A stretch of DNA of 64,000 nt, taken from the NCBI GenBank assembly GCA_963920665.1, contig OY987271.1, forward strand, positions 15,503,350 to 15,567,349, read 5' to 3'. Made by a program: the position numbers and the translations under genes. The notes under the pieces were generated by a model. It made no database searches and had not been told where the DNA came from. It worked only from the letters and a program-made list of their open reading frames with translations. The DNA comes from Straminergon stramineum (lineage: Eukaryota > Streptophyta > Bryopsida > Hypnales > Calliergonaceae). This document shows positions 21,567 to 34,799 of this stretch, piece after piece. Every line of letters begins with the position of its first letter. The stretch's first letter is position 1.

Positions 21567-22739
21567 CGCTTCCAACAAACGAACGACCCAAGTTTCTGTG
21601 CAAGGAGAACAAAGAATGCCCCACCCCCAAGTCACAGATGTGCAAGTCCCAAGCCGATGCGCAATGTGTGCCTGCAAGCTGAAGAAACCTCTGCAACGGA
21701 GCGATTGCTAGAGCGAGTGCTTGCTTGGACTGCTGCGCCAATCTGCCGGTTTCCGAAGTTTAGTATCCTCGCGAAGCTATTCATCGCCCACAGGCTCCAT
21801 CTGGATCAAGGCCTCCCCACCACGAATGCTAGAATCCAAGCCCACCCTACATCGAAAAAACTCAAATTTTTCTAAGTTTTTGAAACATCTTGGCCCTCAT
21901 CTGAAAAACAAAGGGAACAATCTTCCAAAGTCACAGATTTGCTGGAAAGCTGGTTCTGTGTTCGGCACGAAGGGAGCTCATGGGTGGTGTAGAAGGTCGG
22001 GAAAAGAGTTATCCACAAAGGATCAGCTTTATCTGTAGATTTCGGTGGGAGGATCTAGAGTGGCGGTGGATATCCTTGCTACGGTTTGTTGTGTGGCTTA
22101 GAATGGCTTTGTTGAGTGGGTGCAATTGAAGGGCTATGAATGGAATTGAAAAAGGGGCTTTAATTTCAGTTTTAATTTTAGTTTTTGGATTTTTAGTTTT
22201 TGGATTTTGGATTTTGGGGTTTTTTATTTTTTTATTTTTTTATTTTTTTAATATTTTTTCTTAATGTGAGTGGGTATCATTCTACTTTCTAGCCACATAA
22301 GTTGGGTTGTCATGTGATCGCCCATTGATGATTGGCATTTGAGGATGCATGCTGTGAATGCCCTTGTGCTTGGGGGATCTGGACCAATCAGGAGGCTTGC
22401 CTTCCACATCAGCAAATCATATGCGCAGGGAACATTTTGGGGAGCCAAAAAGGTAGATGAGCCCATTCCATGCGTTATGTTCATTCCAAGGGGCGAGAAA
22501 TGAACCAATTACAGTTTATGAACAGTAGTATGATAGTCTGCTCTAATTCCGCCCCTCTTCTTAAGACTGTCCCTAGCCAGGGTCGGAAATGGACATTACC
22601 AAGTTGTAAAATGGATATGTGTAAAGCATTGAATGTTTTGTCAATGATGTTAGAGCAGTTTAACATTTGTCAAATGTTCTTTTATACTTTGCTAGTGGAT
22701 GGAATAAGAGTCAAGGTAGGTCTATTTTTGAAATGTTTA
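21567..22739. other. Upstream region of the alpha-type activase gene
   Basis: This presumably holds the 5' UTR and promoter of the long-form gene. Low-complexity TTTTTGGA and TATTTTTT runs lie at about 22190-22260. A CCAAT motif occurs near 22385 in GACCAATCAGG. No TATA box could be assigned with confidence. Confidence 0.35.
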
Positions 22740-22990
22740 CTTGTATTCAAAAAAAATTTCCCCCACAATTTTGAATGCTAATACTTTTCAATCTATACAA
22801 TCAAACTTGATAAAAATTTTACCATATGATCTCAAGCAAGTATAGTACAAGATCCTACGGTTGGATTTTTTAATTTTAATTTTTTTTCTCTTTCTTGAAT
22901 GAACACAGCAGAAATGACAATTTACAATGATTTTTGTCAAAAAATAGGCCTTGACCCTTTATGAGTTTAGTTTAGTAAAGGTCGCATTTT
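22740..22990 (+). repeat. Dispersed repeat R2, copy 1
   Basis: Landmarks ATGATCTCAA, AAGATCCTAC.G and TGAACACAGCAGAA recur in the same order at about 42085-42270 in the same orientation. Both copies are diverged and non-coding; it is probably a fragment of an unclassified transposon. Confidence 0.6.
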
Positions 22991-23084
22991 GAAACTCTTT
23001 CTATTACTTTTTACATGCTAAAGTGCTTGTTTTTGGTGAAGCCATATCTTTTTTCAGACTATGCATGTATGGGTTTCGTAAGGC

Positions 23085-23575
23085 CTATGATCAAGAAATA
23101 GATACCTGTGGCAGAATTCTTTAGAAATTCGTAAGTAATTCAAAAATGCTCTGAAAAATATGAAACCACTTGGGTTAGATTCCACATCAATTTTTCTTTA
23201 AGTGAAAAATAAGGAAAAATAAATCTGTGGATCGATGAACCATCAAAAAGGCCGACCAGCTTTTAAATGGGCGCTTTAAGAGTAGACTACCTTAGTACTG
23301 TAGGGTGGCTCTCATGAGTTTTCATACACTTCAAAAATTGCCATAACTAAGGTAGAGTTTGCTAGTAAAGCGACCATTTGAGAGCTGATTTCCTTTTGGG
23401 AGAAGCTAAACTCCTTGAAACAATTTTTAGTAAATTTTTTTAGGAAGAAAAATGGAATTGGCATCTAATTCAAGTTGTTTCATATTTTTTGGACCTTTAC
23501 GGAATTAATTACGAATTTTTGAAGTCAAAAACATAGTAGTTACTAAAAGAGACCACCTCTTGAAATGTACAGTAT
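23085..23575. mobile_element. Foldback element, repeat family R1
   Basis: A left arm (about 23085-23296) and right arm (about 23345-23575) are inverted copies. The shared order is an AAATTCGTAA motif, AAAAATATGAAACCACTTG, a CCAAAAAGG-like motif, CAAATGG.CGCTTTA and CTACCTTAGT. The arms flank a ~50-bp loop. Single-arm relatives lie at 6530-6655 and 60684-60745. It has no coding capacity, so this is a MITE-like or foldback family that spread through the region. Confidence 0.65.
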
Positions 23576-26500
23576 TGGTACATTGTAGAAAGCAAAATGT
23601 ACCTATGTGTTAGGATTGCTTTTAGAGCATAGGTGCTTTTAGAGCAAACTACCTTAAGGTAGACATGCTTGTTACCAAGAAAATTTGCTTTTGGGGTACC
23701 TTGGAAAAGCTACTTGTAAATTCACATGCATTTTAGAGGTTTGCAAAGTTTTAGAGAAGCTATATGCAAGTAGAAATAAAGACATTCTAACAAGAAATGA
23801 ATTTTCTGTGATTTTTCAAAGTTTATTTGGACTAAATTAGTGAAGGAGAGGTAGACCTATGCTAAACTACACAATAATGTGTCTCTTCCCCCAAGTGCAT
23901 TGTCATGATGGTAAAGGGTTGCTAAAAAGATTGTGGTAATGGATGGATGACTAATGCAAATGGGAAGGTCCAATAGATGTTGGCATTGGGTGACTAACAA
24001 CATTGGGTTGCTTTACCTTACTCAAGAAACTTCATTTTTTTTCTTCAACACAATTTTATAGAGCAATTGATTTTTAAAAATTGAAATGAGATTTAGACAT
24101 TTCTAAAATTTAACTCAAATTTATTGGTGAAAAAGAACTTTTAACAAGTACCAAATCTTCAAGGTTCTTTGATAAAGGGAATGAGAATTATTTTTGAATA
24201 TTTTGGTAAGAATTTTATGGATTCAAAACTTTTATTGAATGAATTAATAATGATTAAAATATGAGTTCAAATATTTTTATTTTATAATTCATTCCAAAAA
24301 ATCTCCAGTAGGTCATATAAATAATATAAAAAAAATTTATACACTTTTTGAATTTTTTTTTGAATTTTTTTTAGAGATCCATTGAATATATTATCAATAT
24401 CATAAATATTTGGGATCATGTTTCTATTATTTTACTTAAAGAATTTTAATTCATGCAATTTTTACTCAAAAATCTCAAAAGAATTCTTATTCCACTTAGT
24501 AAAGAATCTTGAAGACTTTGGAATCTTCTTAAAAGTTCTTTTTCACACATAGATTTGAGTTAAATTTCTAAATTTATTTTTAAATTTAAAAAAAATTACA
24601 CAAGTGTGTTACTTGTACTTGATTTTTAAAAAAATTATAAACATCTAATTTTCCAATTATTTATGGCAATTTTTGTGGTTATATAAAATAATTTGAAGGC
24701 AACTAGGAAATCATCATACTTGGATAAATTTATTTTAGGCCATTAGAAGGTGATTTAAAGCAAACTTCTGTATTCAAAAATTAGCCAAACTTTACATAAA
24801 AGAAAAAAAAAAAACCCTATAGTTCTACCACTTCTACTTCTACATAAAAGTATACAATTCCTATTTGCAAAAAGAAAATCAAAATTGTTGGCCAATAAAA
24901 TTTCAAGGAAAGGCTTAGTGGAGGCCACTTTCCAACTTCAAAATAACTATTTCTAAGGGATTGGACTTGAATTTTTGGATTGCTATTAGTCTCGGATATT
25001 TCAATATTCTTTGTAATCCATATATATGTGCATTGGAATCTTTTTTTATTGTAGAGGCTATTTAGTTGTTATTTTACAAAAGCTAGAGATGTCCCTATTT
25101 TTTTCTAATTCTACTTTCATCCATTTTCCTACATCCTATTGTAGTTAAAACTGAAATTTGAGGCATTTAAACATGTTCCTCTTGTAATTCAAAAATTTAT
25201 GTGCTTTTTTAGGATTGATCAATACAACATATACACTCTGACTATTGTTGAATACAACCCACACAAACAACACATGTACATACATTATATATTAAACAAT
25301 TCATATAAACAAATTATACTAGGAATCATACATGTACAATAGGAGGAAAAAATACAGAAATTGAAAATCCCACAAGTAATATTATATTGGCTAAACTTGA
25401 CTTATGCATTTACAATGCAACAATTTAGGATCCCAAAATCTTACAAAATGTGCTAGTAAGTAGATTTTTTTTCAAAGTTTAGGGTTTATAGCATAGTACA
25501 ACAATAGCTTTTACTTGAAAAAATCCTAACTATACACATATGCAATTCAAAATGAGAAGTTCATTATTTTGTTGATTTGTAGATGGAATATGGAAGCTCC
25601 TCATATATACATGTTCTTCTTTTTTTTTTCTTTTAGATTACAAATTATGCATTATATATGGATCATGGTTACTATATATTGTGTAGTAGCTATAATATAG
25701 TGTGCTTTAAAGAAGTGATGCTATAGTAATTTGAATATTTTTTTAATTATTAGCTACAACATTATTTTAAAATGAATCATTATAGTAGGTCTCATGTTGT
25801 TTCTAAATTAAGTGCTAGTGAAGTACCTACGCTTTTAGTTTGACAACCTAGCAAAATTTCTAAAATGTAAGTTCTAGCTCACCATATCCAATCTTATGGA
25901 ACCTCCAATGAAAACAAGACCTACCAACCCAATAAGCATAATTTGCTCTAAAAGGCATCCTATTTTACAATCGATCACTTCTCAAATTCCCCAAGTCCTC
26001 CAATGAACCACTTACTTCTTCCCAACTTCTAAAATTAATCCTTAGATGAAATAGAGTCTACCTTCTAACAAAGATATATAATTTAAGTGTCACTCATGAT
26101 GCACAAAAGTTCAAAATTAGTTATTTTATGAGGGTCAACTAGCAAAATCTAATTACTAGAAAGAGTTATCTATTTTATAAAATTTGGGCGATGTCACTCA
26201 AACATTGAAATCTCTATTAATAGAAGAAACATTTTTGGAGATCCTTGTTGAAGGAAAGATGGGCATACAAATGTTTCTTACTCATATCTATACAATTAAA
26301 TATAAAAAATTCATCACAAATATTTTTCAATCAATTTTCATCAATATTAAATAAGATAATTTGCCAAAAATGAAATTTTGGATTTTTTTTAATTGAAATT
26401 TGGTACATGTTGAAGCGAATAATCCCAAAATATGAAATTACCCTTTAGTATAATAAGTTTGAACCAAGGGAGGCTTGTCAATGGAAATTTTATATCAATA

Positions 26501-27779
26501 GAAAATTGATATTTGACTTGTAGTTCCAATTAGGGTTCTATTTCCAACTCAATTGCTCAATATTGATCCCAAATAAACATAATCTCCCAACTTGGAAAAT
26601 ATCAACAATCATCACTACAACGACACTACAAACTCCAATTGGGATTTGCAACTTAAAACAAACCAACTTCACACACAACAATTGGGATTCCTATTCCATG
26701 ATTTCCAAATAATTCACATCCAAATTACTTAACAAGAATCAACACTTTTATAACACAACACTAAGCACCAATTAGGCATGTAATTTTCATCATATTGACT
26801 TCAAATTAGTGAACAAATTACTGTTTACAATTTTATCATTGTTTGCACCTCATCCAACTAGCTTCTCACTCACTTCATCACAACATCTCCAACTTTGATA
26901 CTCCATCTCCATCACCCAACTAGCATCTTCATACTCACACTCTACAACTTCATATCTACAATCATCCACCCAAAAGAAAGAATATACAACACAACATGCT
27001 CGGGCACTCATTGGACGCTCTTCAACAATGGGTGAAAAAGAAATCCAACTTGACAACCTAATAGGGAACGAGATTCTTGGTGATTACCCAAATTGGGAGA
27101 GACAACCTAACCAACTTGTTAACTACCAAATTGGAATTGCCATCGTACTTGGCAACCGGATTCCAACTCAACACCCCCAATATCAATTCCAACTTGGAAA
27201 ACAAAAAAAAAATGGACTTCCAAAAGAGTCAAATAACACCACAAAACTACCCACTGGAACACAAATTATGCTATCAACCTACAAACTAAACTAAAAATAC
27301 ACAAAAAGCATACAAAAAATCAAAATTAAAAATCAAAATAGGATATCTACATAGCCCTTGATTGGGATTGCCTAAGAATTGAATGTTAATTATGCAAGAT
27401 GAAAAATGCCAATTGTCTTCTACATTATGCAAGCTTTTTTGAAAGCAACAATATACAATTTGTAAGATTATTAGACCTAACTATACTTTCGAATCTTGCC
27501 TCGTTGAAAGCTTTTATTTTTTGTATTGAAAGATTTTGAAAAAATGGGACACATCTATTTTAGCACAGATGTAGGTCACCCTGCCCAAGCAACAAAATTT
27601 GTATAAGGGTTGCTTCCATTTTCACATTTTTGCATTTTACCAACATATATGTTGTGGCCCTCTTAGCAAATACTTTCTCATCTCAAGAATTCGCACATTT
27701 TAGACAACTTCCACATATAGAATACAACAGTGCTAGTATGTGAGCCCAAGAATGCAAGCTTGTGAGCATTAAGCCTACA
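23576..27779. other. Gene desert, very AT-rich
   Basis: No protein-like open frame, RNA gene or splice-bounded exon is visible on either strand. The frames at 26850-27056 and 27028-27294 are compositionally biased (Gln/Asn/Thr or Cys/Glu rich) and look like chance. Confidence 0.6.
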
Positions 27780-27945
27780 TTATAGGTACCTATAATATAG
27801 ATACGACACACTATAGAAGGTGTATGTATCATAAACACCTATAATATGGGTATTTGTAATATATATACCCTATAATCATAGACAGTTTCTATGGTATATA
27901 CACCTATAACATAGGTGTATAGTATTATAGGCTCATAGGCTCACA
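27780..27945. repeat. Palindromic cluster of ACCTATAATATAG-type motifs
   Basis: ACCTATAATAT, CACCTATAATATGG, CACCTATAACATAGG and the complementary ATTATAGG occur repeatedly in both orientations. The stretch is a mix of short direct and inverted repeats able to form AT-rich cruciforms. Confidence 0.6.
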
Positions 27946-30322
27946 CTCCTATACTCACATAATAGCAACCCTTGTATAGAATACAATTGGCCCATTTGGA
28001 CGATTGCAATTCGAGCGGTCAACAATTGCAATTTAAGGACCTTGATTTTGGAACTTTCTAGTTTAAAGGTTGGCAATCATTGACCTCTATCTTTCATGAT
28101 CCAAACTTCTTGTTAGCCCATTTGCATACTTGTTTTAAGCTGTAAAATTGCAATTCCGTGTGCCAAGCAAAAGTTGAATGAGCACTTGAGTTTCTGACAT
28201 GGAGGGTGTGTGAATACCATGGTCAAACACGTCAGTTTTTGAAGGCAGTATTTGGGTGCCCAAATGGTAGACTAACAAAATCCCTTAGAAAGTGTACTAT
28301 ATAGGATGCTCATTGGTACTTTGCATTTAAGCCCTTATTGCATGGGGGCTATGTAGGTAAATTTTTTGGATTTCTATAAGGCTATATTTACCAAAATCTC
28401 TAAATTCTTCTTATTTCATGTACCCTATATATTATTTTAATTATTTTCTTGTACTAATTTTTGGTACCCTATGTTCATTACAAATATAGAATAGGAGCAA
28501 ATTCTTTTCAAATACTTGATGGGGTTATAGTGAAACTTGTCATTGAAAATTGCACATACAAAAAATGATACACAAAACAAGAAGAGGGAAATTCAAAAAC
28601 TAGATGCAAACATAAACTACTTTGAAACCCAAAGTAGATTCAATCACGAAGTACTTCTAAACTAAAACTAGTTTCAAGCAGAAACCACTTTCAAAGCCAA
28701 AGTACTTTCCAAGACAAATTATTGTGAAATACAAACTATATACAAACAAGTACCATCATTGAAAACCATATATAAAGTGATAGACACCTAAATTTAGTGT
28801 CAAAATGTTTCATGCAAAAATGAGTGCATGTGTTACCAAACATAATACAAAGCATTTACAAAAGTTCAAAAATTGAAGGTTGCACTACAATAGGGTTTGG
28901 GTTTGAGGTTCAAAATGTAGGATCAAAACATAAGACAATTCAACACAAAATTAGAATTAGAGAAATTGGGGAAATTAGGGAATCAAAAAGAAATCATCAA
29001 CATCATGAATGTTGTGGTGAATGAAGTAATAGAATGTTGGGCACCTTTACATTCCCCAAATCCCAAAGAACAACCAAAATGAATCAAATTGAACTAAAAT
29101 GAAAATGGAATTTGAAATCTAACCACTAAATAGTTTTGGATTTTAGGGTTTTACCTCATTGCAATGCCAGGGTTACCTAGATGTTTGGAGACTTAGCCTG
29201 TCTATCTCCCTTTTGCCCCATAAGTTCTACCTACCATCCTACACGAAGAATAGATTGCAATTGATGAAGCTCCATAGTGCCTGGCTCATCAAGTGCCACT
29301 GTTTGGAGGTTTAAAGGGAGGTTGGAGTAGAATCTCCAAGACTTCATGTCTACCACATTGACATCGAACACTTGCAATGCATATTTGGCCTTCCTTATTG
29401 TTGAGAACTTCACCAAAGCATTCAACATAACAAGCTCTACATTGTACAAAGCTAGTCGCAACATTGCTAGCTACATTGTGAGCCTAGATCACATATGGAT
29501 GACCTTCAAAACACTTGCCAATACAAGTTACAAACACAATAAAATACTCATGTCTACATTGCATTCTTAGCCTCCAATATCTACAACGTGATCCTCTCTA
29601 GGACATTCAAAGCTAAACCCAACCCTCAATTCAAAAAACTCCTTGTTGCTCTACACTCCAAAGCATATGCATCTTTATTTCCAAAAACCTTGAACCCTAA
29701 TTTTGCTTTTTAGAACTTAAAACCCTAAGCATGTTGATCCACAACATTCAAAAAACTTTGCATGACACATCCACAACATTAATAAATGCAACATAAATCT
29801 TCCATCATGAAGTACACAAAATAGTGAGATTGCAACCCTAAACCACCCAAAACATGGAAGTGTGGAAGTGAAGTTACATGCCTTCATACAAGATCAAGTC
29901 ATCCACATTTTCATTTGTATACTAATCACCAAGATACAACAAACATTGGATCTTGCCTAGGATACTTCTCACAAAGTTGTACTAGTCCTAAAAACTTTAC
30001 ATATATATGTAATTCATTATTATTTCCTTTCCCTTTATTATTTATAAAGATCCTAAATCCATTATGATGATCTAATTTACTTCCTAGCCATGCCTAAGAT
30101 TTAGGACCAAGGTAATTGTAATAACCCTTCATTTGATCACATATCTCCAGCTAAAAAATGGGAGTGCACTCCTCGAGCAAAATCTTGAACAAACAAAAAT
30201 TGCAACAACAAGCTTTTGCATCAAATTTTTGTATCAAGTTGGTGGTGAGATTCTTACCGACAATACCGAGTTGCATCATTAGAGTTGTACTCATGAGGGA
30301 GAAGAATTGTAGTTGCACAATG
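27946..30322. other. AT-rich non-coding DNA
   Basis: The minus-strand frame at 29231-29464 (77 codons) has an unremarkable composition but no recognisable domain or splice context. I do not call it a gene. Nothing else is seen. Confidence 0.5.
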
Positions 30323-31480
30323 CACTATAAGAAACCCGCCTTTTTCGTAGCGTTTCGATGAAACGGGTCATGTTTTCATTGACATTAGTGTGTTACAAAT
30401 CCTGAGCTTATGGGAGGTAGATTTCTGTTGGATGTTAGGAAAGATATGGGGTTGTCAGAGCAAAAACAAGTGGATGACATAGGGAACACATATATTTTTT
30501 TGGACATCAAGTAAAACATGGTCATATTTACAAGAACGTCCCCCAAAACATGGAAGTGCTACATTAGCTAGGGGTTCTAAATTCACTATCAATAAATTTT
30601 TGTAAGTTATGGTGGGCTAAAGTAAAATGTAGACCGGATGTGAAAAACATAAGGGAAAGGTAGCCATGTGGCATATTTTGAAAGAAAAGGAAATTGATGG
30701 ATGTATACTATGGATGAAAAGGAAAGTTTTTTATACCAATGGGATAGTAGGAAGTATGACAATCCATATGGGACATGTAAAGCAAATTTTTTTGCTCGAA
30801 GTAAATTGTTTGAAAAAACATGCAAATGTCAAAAATAACATGTAGATGTTGAAAACAAGTTTTGAATGTAATGTTGCCAAATTTCCATCTTTGAAAATTA
30901 TCCCATATCCTTTGTCATGGACAGACAACAGATTTTAGTATAACAAGGACCTCTCCGCCTTTTATTCTTAAAAAATATGTATGAAGTATTTACTGGACTT
31001 TGCCATCAAAAATTATCTTAATGATAGATGGTCAATTCTTGTTGAATTTGACAGTTTTTCTTGTTCATTTTTTGGGGACATCATTTAAATTTTTATTTTT
31101 AAAAATAAAATAATTTTTTCTTTTCAATAATTACTATTTCAAAAATAATATTCAAATTCTCAATTAATATGAAAATGTGCCACATCATCAACAGGTTGGA
31201 TGAAAAAAATATGACGTATCACTATCTGCTCGGCACGTGCTGAGGTGGAATCTATGTGGCATACATGTGGAGCATTTTAGAAAGCTTAGAACACCTGTTT
31301 TTGCATTTGTTTTCATCGAACAAGTTGACATTACAATGTGTTTTTCTAGATTTTGGACGTTTTTTGCAATGTCAATTGTGACAGATTTTAGGTGACATTA
31401 TAGTTGACGCCCCTTTTGTTAAAAAAAACGTACTACTATGACTTCTAAAACATCACAGAAAATGGGGGTTTCTTCTAGTG
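30323..31480. mobile_element. Non-autonomous CACTA (CMC/EnSpm-type) DNA transposon
   Basis: The element starts CACTATAAGAAACCCGCC and ends with the complement-type sequence GGGGGTTTCTTCTAGTG, so the terminal inverted repeats share CACTA.AAGAAACCC. It is flanked by a perfect 3-bp duplication, ATG at 30320-30322 and ATG at 31481-31483, the hallmark of CACTA insertion. The 1158-bp interior is AT-rich with no open frame for a TNP2-like transposase, so movement would need an autonomous relative elsewhere. Intact ends and duplication suggest that insertion was not very ancient. Confidence 0.85.
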
Positions 31481-34400
31481 ATGGTGTTACTACATAAACC
31501 CCTCACAAGAAATGTCCGGTTCAAAAGATGGGCAAATTATTTCCCATAATCTCCTTCTAACAAGTGAAATCCACGTGATTGGTGATTACAGATTTTTCAT
31601 TCATCAATCACATATGTCATCCATTCTTGGATGGGTGTTTATGTCGTACAATCTACTCATTGTTGGAAATTCTGGAAAAAAAATTAGCAAGCATTCCTTG
31701 TTAGGCTTCACCCTCCTCGTCAACTTGTTCTTTTTAAAATTTCCACTGCCTCATTGATTTCCCTATACAAACTCAAAACTCTCTCTCAAAATTCACAGCT
31801 AGTGCAAATATTGAGATCGATAGAACTCTAAGTTGATTGAAACACTTGGATTAGGTTACGATGTTTGAAGTGGCTACATGGGCTCATACTTATAACTGTA
31901 ATTTTGGAGTTAGGGAATCAAAAGATTCAAAGGATTAGGAGGAGTGGGGATTTAGGGTATTGGTGGTGGGGTTTAGGGAAGAATTAGATTGGAGAGCTCT
32001 TACTTTGTCTCCTCAGTTTTGCTTGATAGAGCTCATTTAGATGTGTATTTCATTGATCTCATTATTTTTGTAATTCCTTGGCACCAACTTTCTTAATTTT
32101 GTTTAGGATCTTGTAGAAATGGCAAGTATTGCAATATCATAGATATGTAATTCATAACGATTTGGCTTTAGGGTAAAGTGGATTATGGGTGGGGAGATTG
32201 CCAACACCTTCTTCAACTCCTTAGAGCACTACTTGCGCATGGTGGTCAATGTGAATGGCAACAATAAGGATGGAAAAATTGCATGCCTAGCACAAATGCA
32301 AACATGCCCGCCTTTCATGAAATCTAAAAACAAAGCAAATGTGCAAAGGAAAATGGTACACTTGTGAGGCGCCCATGATCAACAATTTTGATGGTGGGAA
32401 AGAAGGGAGCTACATCTGAAATTTCCAAAAATTAACAACCCAAAAGTAAAGTCACCATATTTCCTAACTTCAAATGTTGGTGGGCAAATTGTATTCTATA
32501 TCTACCTCAAGCTTCCAAAAGAAAGCAACAATGATTTGCAAATTCTCCTCCCTTGTAAATTATCTTTTAATCAAACTTCATGGTTATAGGAAATCTACTC
32601 TACAATTCTCCATGGTAATTGGTCCATCCTATTCAAGCTAAAGTAACTACAACTAAATAAGCATTCAATATAGTTTCCATTATTATATCAAAAAAGTTTT
32701 TGAGGGATCTTGTTGTTTGTCAAAGTAGGATCCTAGATTTTCATAGAATGCGTTTTATGGACACCATATGAATAAATTATGAATTTTCAAAGTGTTGAAA
32801 ATAGGTGTATCCAAATGCCAACCTCAAGCTCTCATGAATAACTAAATGGGTTACAACTAAGTGTTGTTGCCTCAAGGGGTGTTACAACTAGCCCACAAAA
32901 GAAGGAAAAAGAGAGTTGAACTACAAACCTAGAAAATTTTAGACAAAGCTTAACCCCTAAAGGACCAGGGCGTTCAAGTGTAGCTCTTGTTTTCTTGACT
33001 AACTTTGGTAACAAGCATAATTCTTCAAATGTGTGGAATGATTTTGATGATCGCCACCATTGAAATGAAAGATAACTTATGTAGCTTTCCTATGAAAAAA
33101 AGATCGACAAAATCTCACAATTTTTGAGAAAATGCCACCGTTGATAAGATTGATAAAAGATATCCAATGAGGGAGAACTTTGTACATATGCTGAAATTGC
33201 AATGCTGAAATTAGAATGCTCAAAAGTGATCCAAAAACTCTGATTTTTTTTCCATGGCTACATATCTTCATTATGTAGATGTGAAATTTTTTTCAAATCA
33301 TTTTGAGGGGTGGAAAAAAAGATATAAGGATGTAAAATAATAGCCCAAAGCACCTTTTCCATTCTCAAAAAATTCACCAAAAATTGCTCATTAAATCATT
33401 TTCTAATTAGATTATATTGATGGATTCAGTGGAAAAAAATCATCTAGGATCTCTTTGTTGTTCATAGACTATTAGTGACATTCACATTTCGAATTTTCTA
33501 CAAATGTAGTTGTAGAAGCCACATGGTGGCCTTATGGTCCTTTAGGAGGGTAATTCCTAATAGACAAAGCCTATGATTGTGTATTCAAACTAGAAAGCCC
33601 TTTACTATGTATCTTCTATTTGTTCTCTATTTATGCATGATTTTTTAAATTTCTTTTAGAGATGAAAACATATATCTAATATTCATCATTAAATTTTAAA
33701 TTTTTTGGTGAAATTTCAAATGATCAAAACAAATTTTTGAAGAAAAAATGAAGAAAGTTCATATCAAATACAAATTATGCTCAAAAACTTGAAACTTTCA
33801 AAGTAGAAGAAAATCATAGTGTAGAACATTGTGGTATAAAGAAATTTTTTGTGTCATTCCATATGTAGTAACATAATTATAGATCCTCAACTTCAAACTT
33901 CACTAAAATGCTTATTTGAAGGAATTTTTCAAAATTTTCAAGTAGAATAGAAAGTGCACTTTAGAAGCTTCATATTTTTGTCAATTTTGCTCCACAGAAA
34001 AAAGAATCATTTTGAATGGCAAAATCAAGTCTAAAGGAAAAAAAAAATCTTGAAGGATTAAAATACACTATAGATTGATGTATATTATACTATATTTTTA
34101 GAAACTATCTTGTATTAAAAAAAAAAATGTTGTGCACTTAATCCTAGAAGGAGGCCTAGAACCATTTAGATTTGATGGATTATCAAACACTACAATCTTT
34201 TCTCATAATGAAGAATGGATGATGTTTGTCCAATTTTTTGTCTACAACTTTATTATCTACATCATTGGATGAAGTTCAAGTCATATTACTTGTTTTGTGA
34301 TGTTATACAAGATATTTTGTCCAAAGAATGGTATATCAATACAAAGTATTTCATATTTTGAGCTTTTTTTCTCTGAAAACTTGATTTTCACATTCAAAAT

Positions 34401-34799
34401 TATTTCTTTAGCTTTTGAGAAAAACTAACAAAATGAAGCTTTTGAAGAGTAGTTTCTACTATGCCTGATTTTTTTAAACCCCCCTTAAAATAGCATTATA
34501 TTGAAGTTTGAAGTTGAAGATCTATGACATTTTTAAAGATAAAATGTCATAGAACCATTGTTTGTACTATAATTTTTATAATACAACGTACTTCTATTCC
34601 AAAACCTTTAGATTATCTAAAAATTTCATGAAATATATTAGTCATGTGATTTCAACTTTGAAAAAAAAAATATTTCACTCATAAATAACAAAAAAATAGA
34701 GGATATAAAGGGGAAGATTTTGAAATTTGACTATTATGAGCCTCCAATTCGTCACCAAGGGCTCACTCTTTCTTTTTTTCGTATTTTGTCATTTTAATT
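31481..34799. other. AT-rich gene desert
   Basis: No gene or RNA is supported. Several short frames are random in composition. Diverged repeat sequence is likely but I could not delimit it. Confidence 0.5.
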
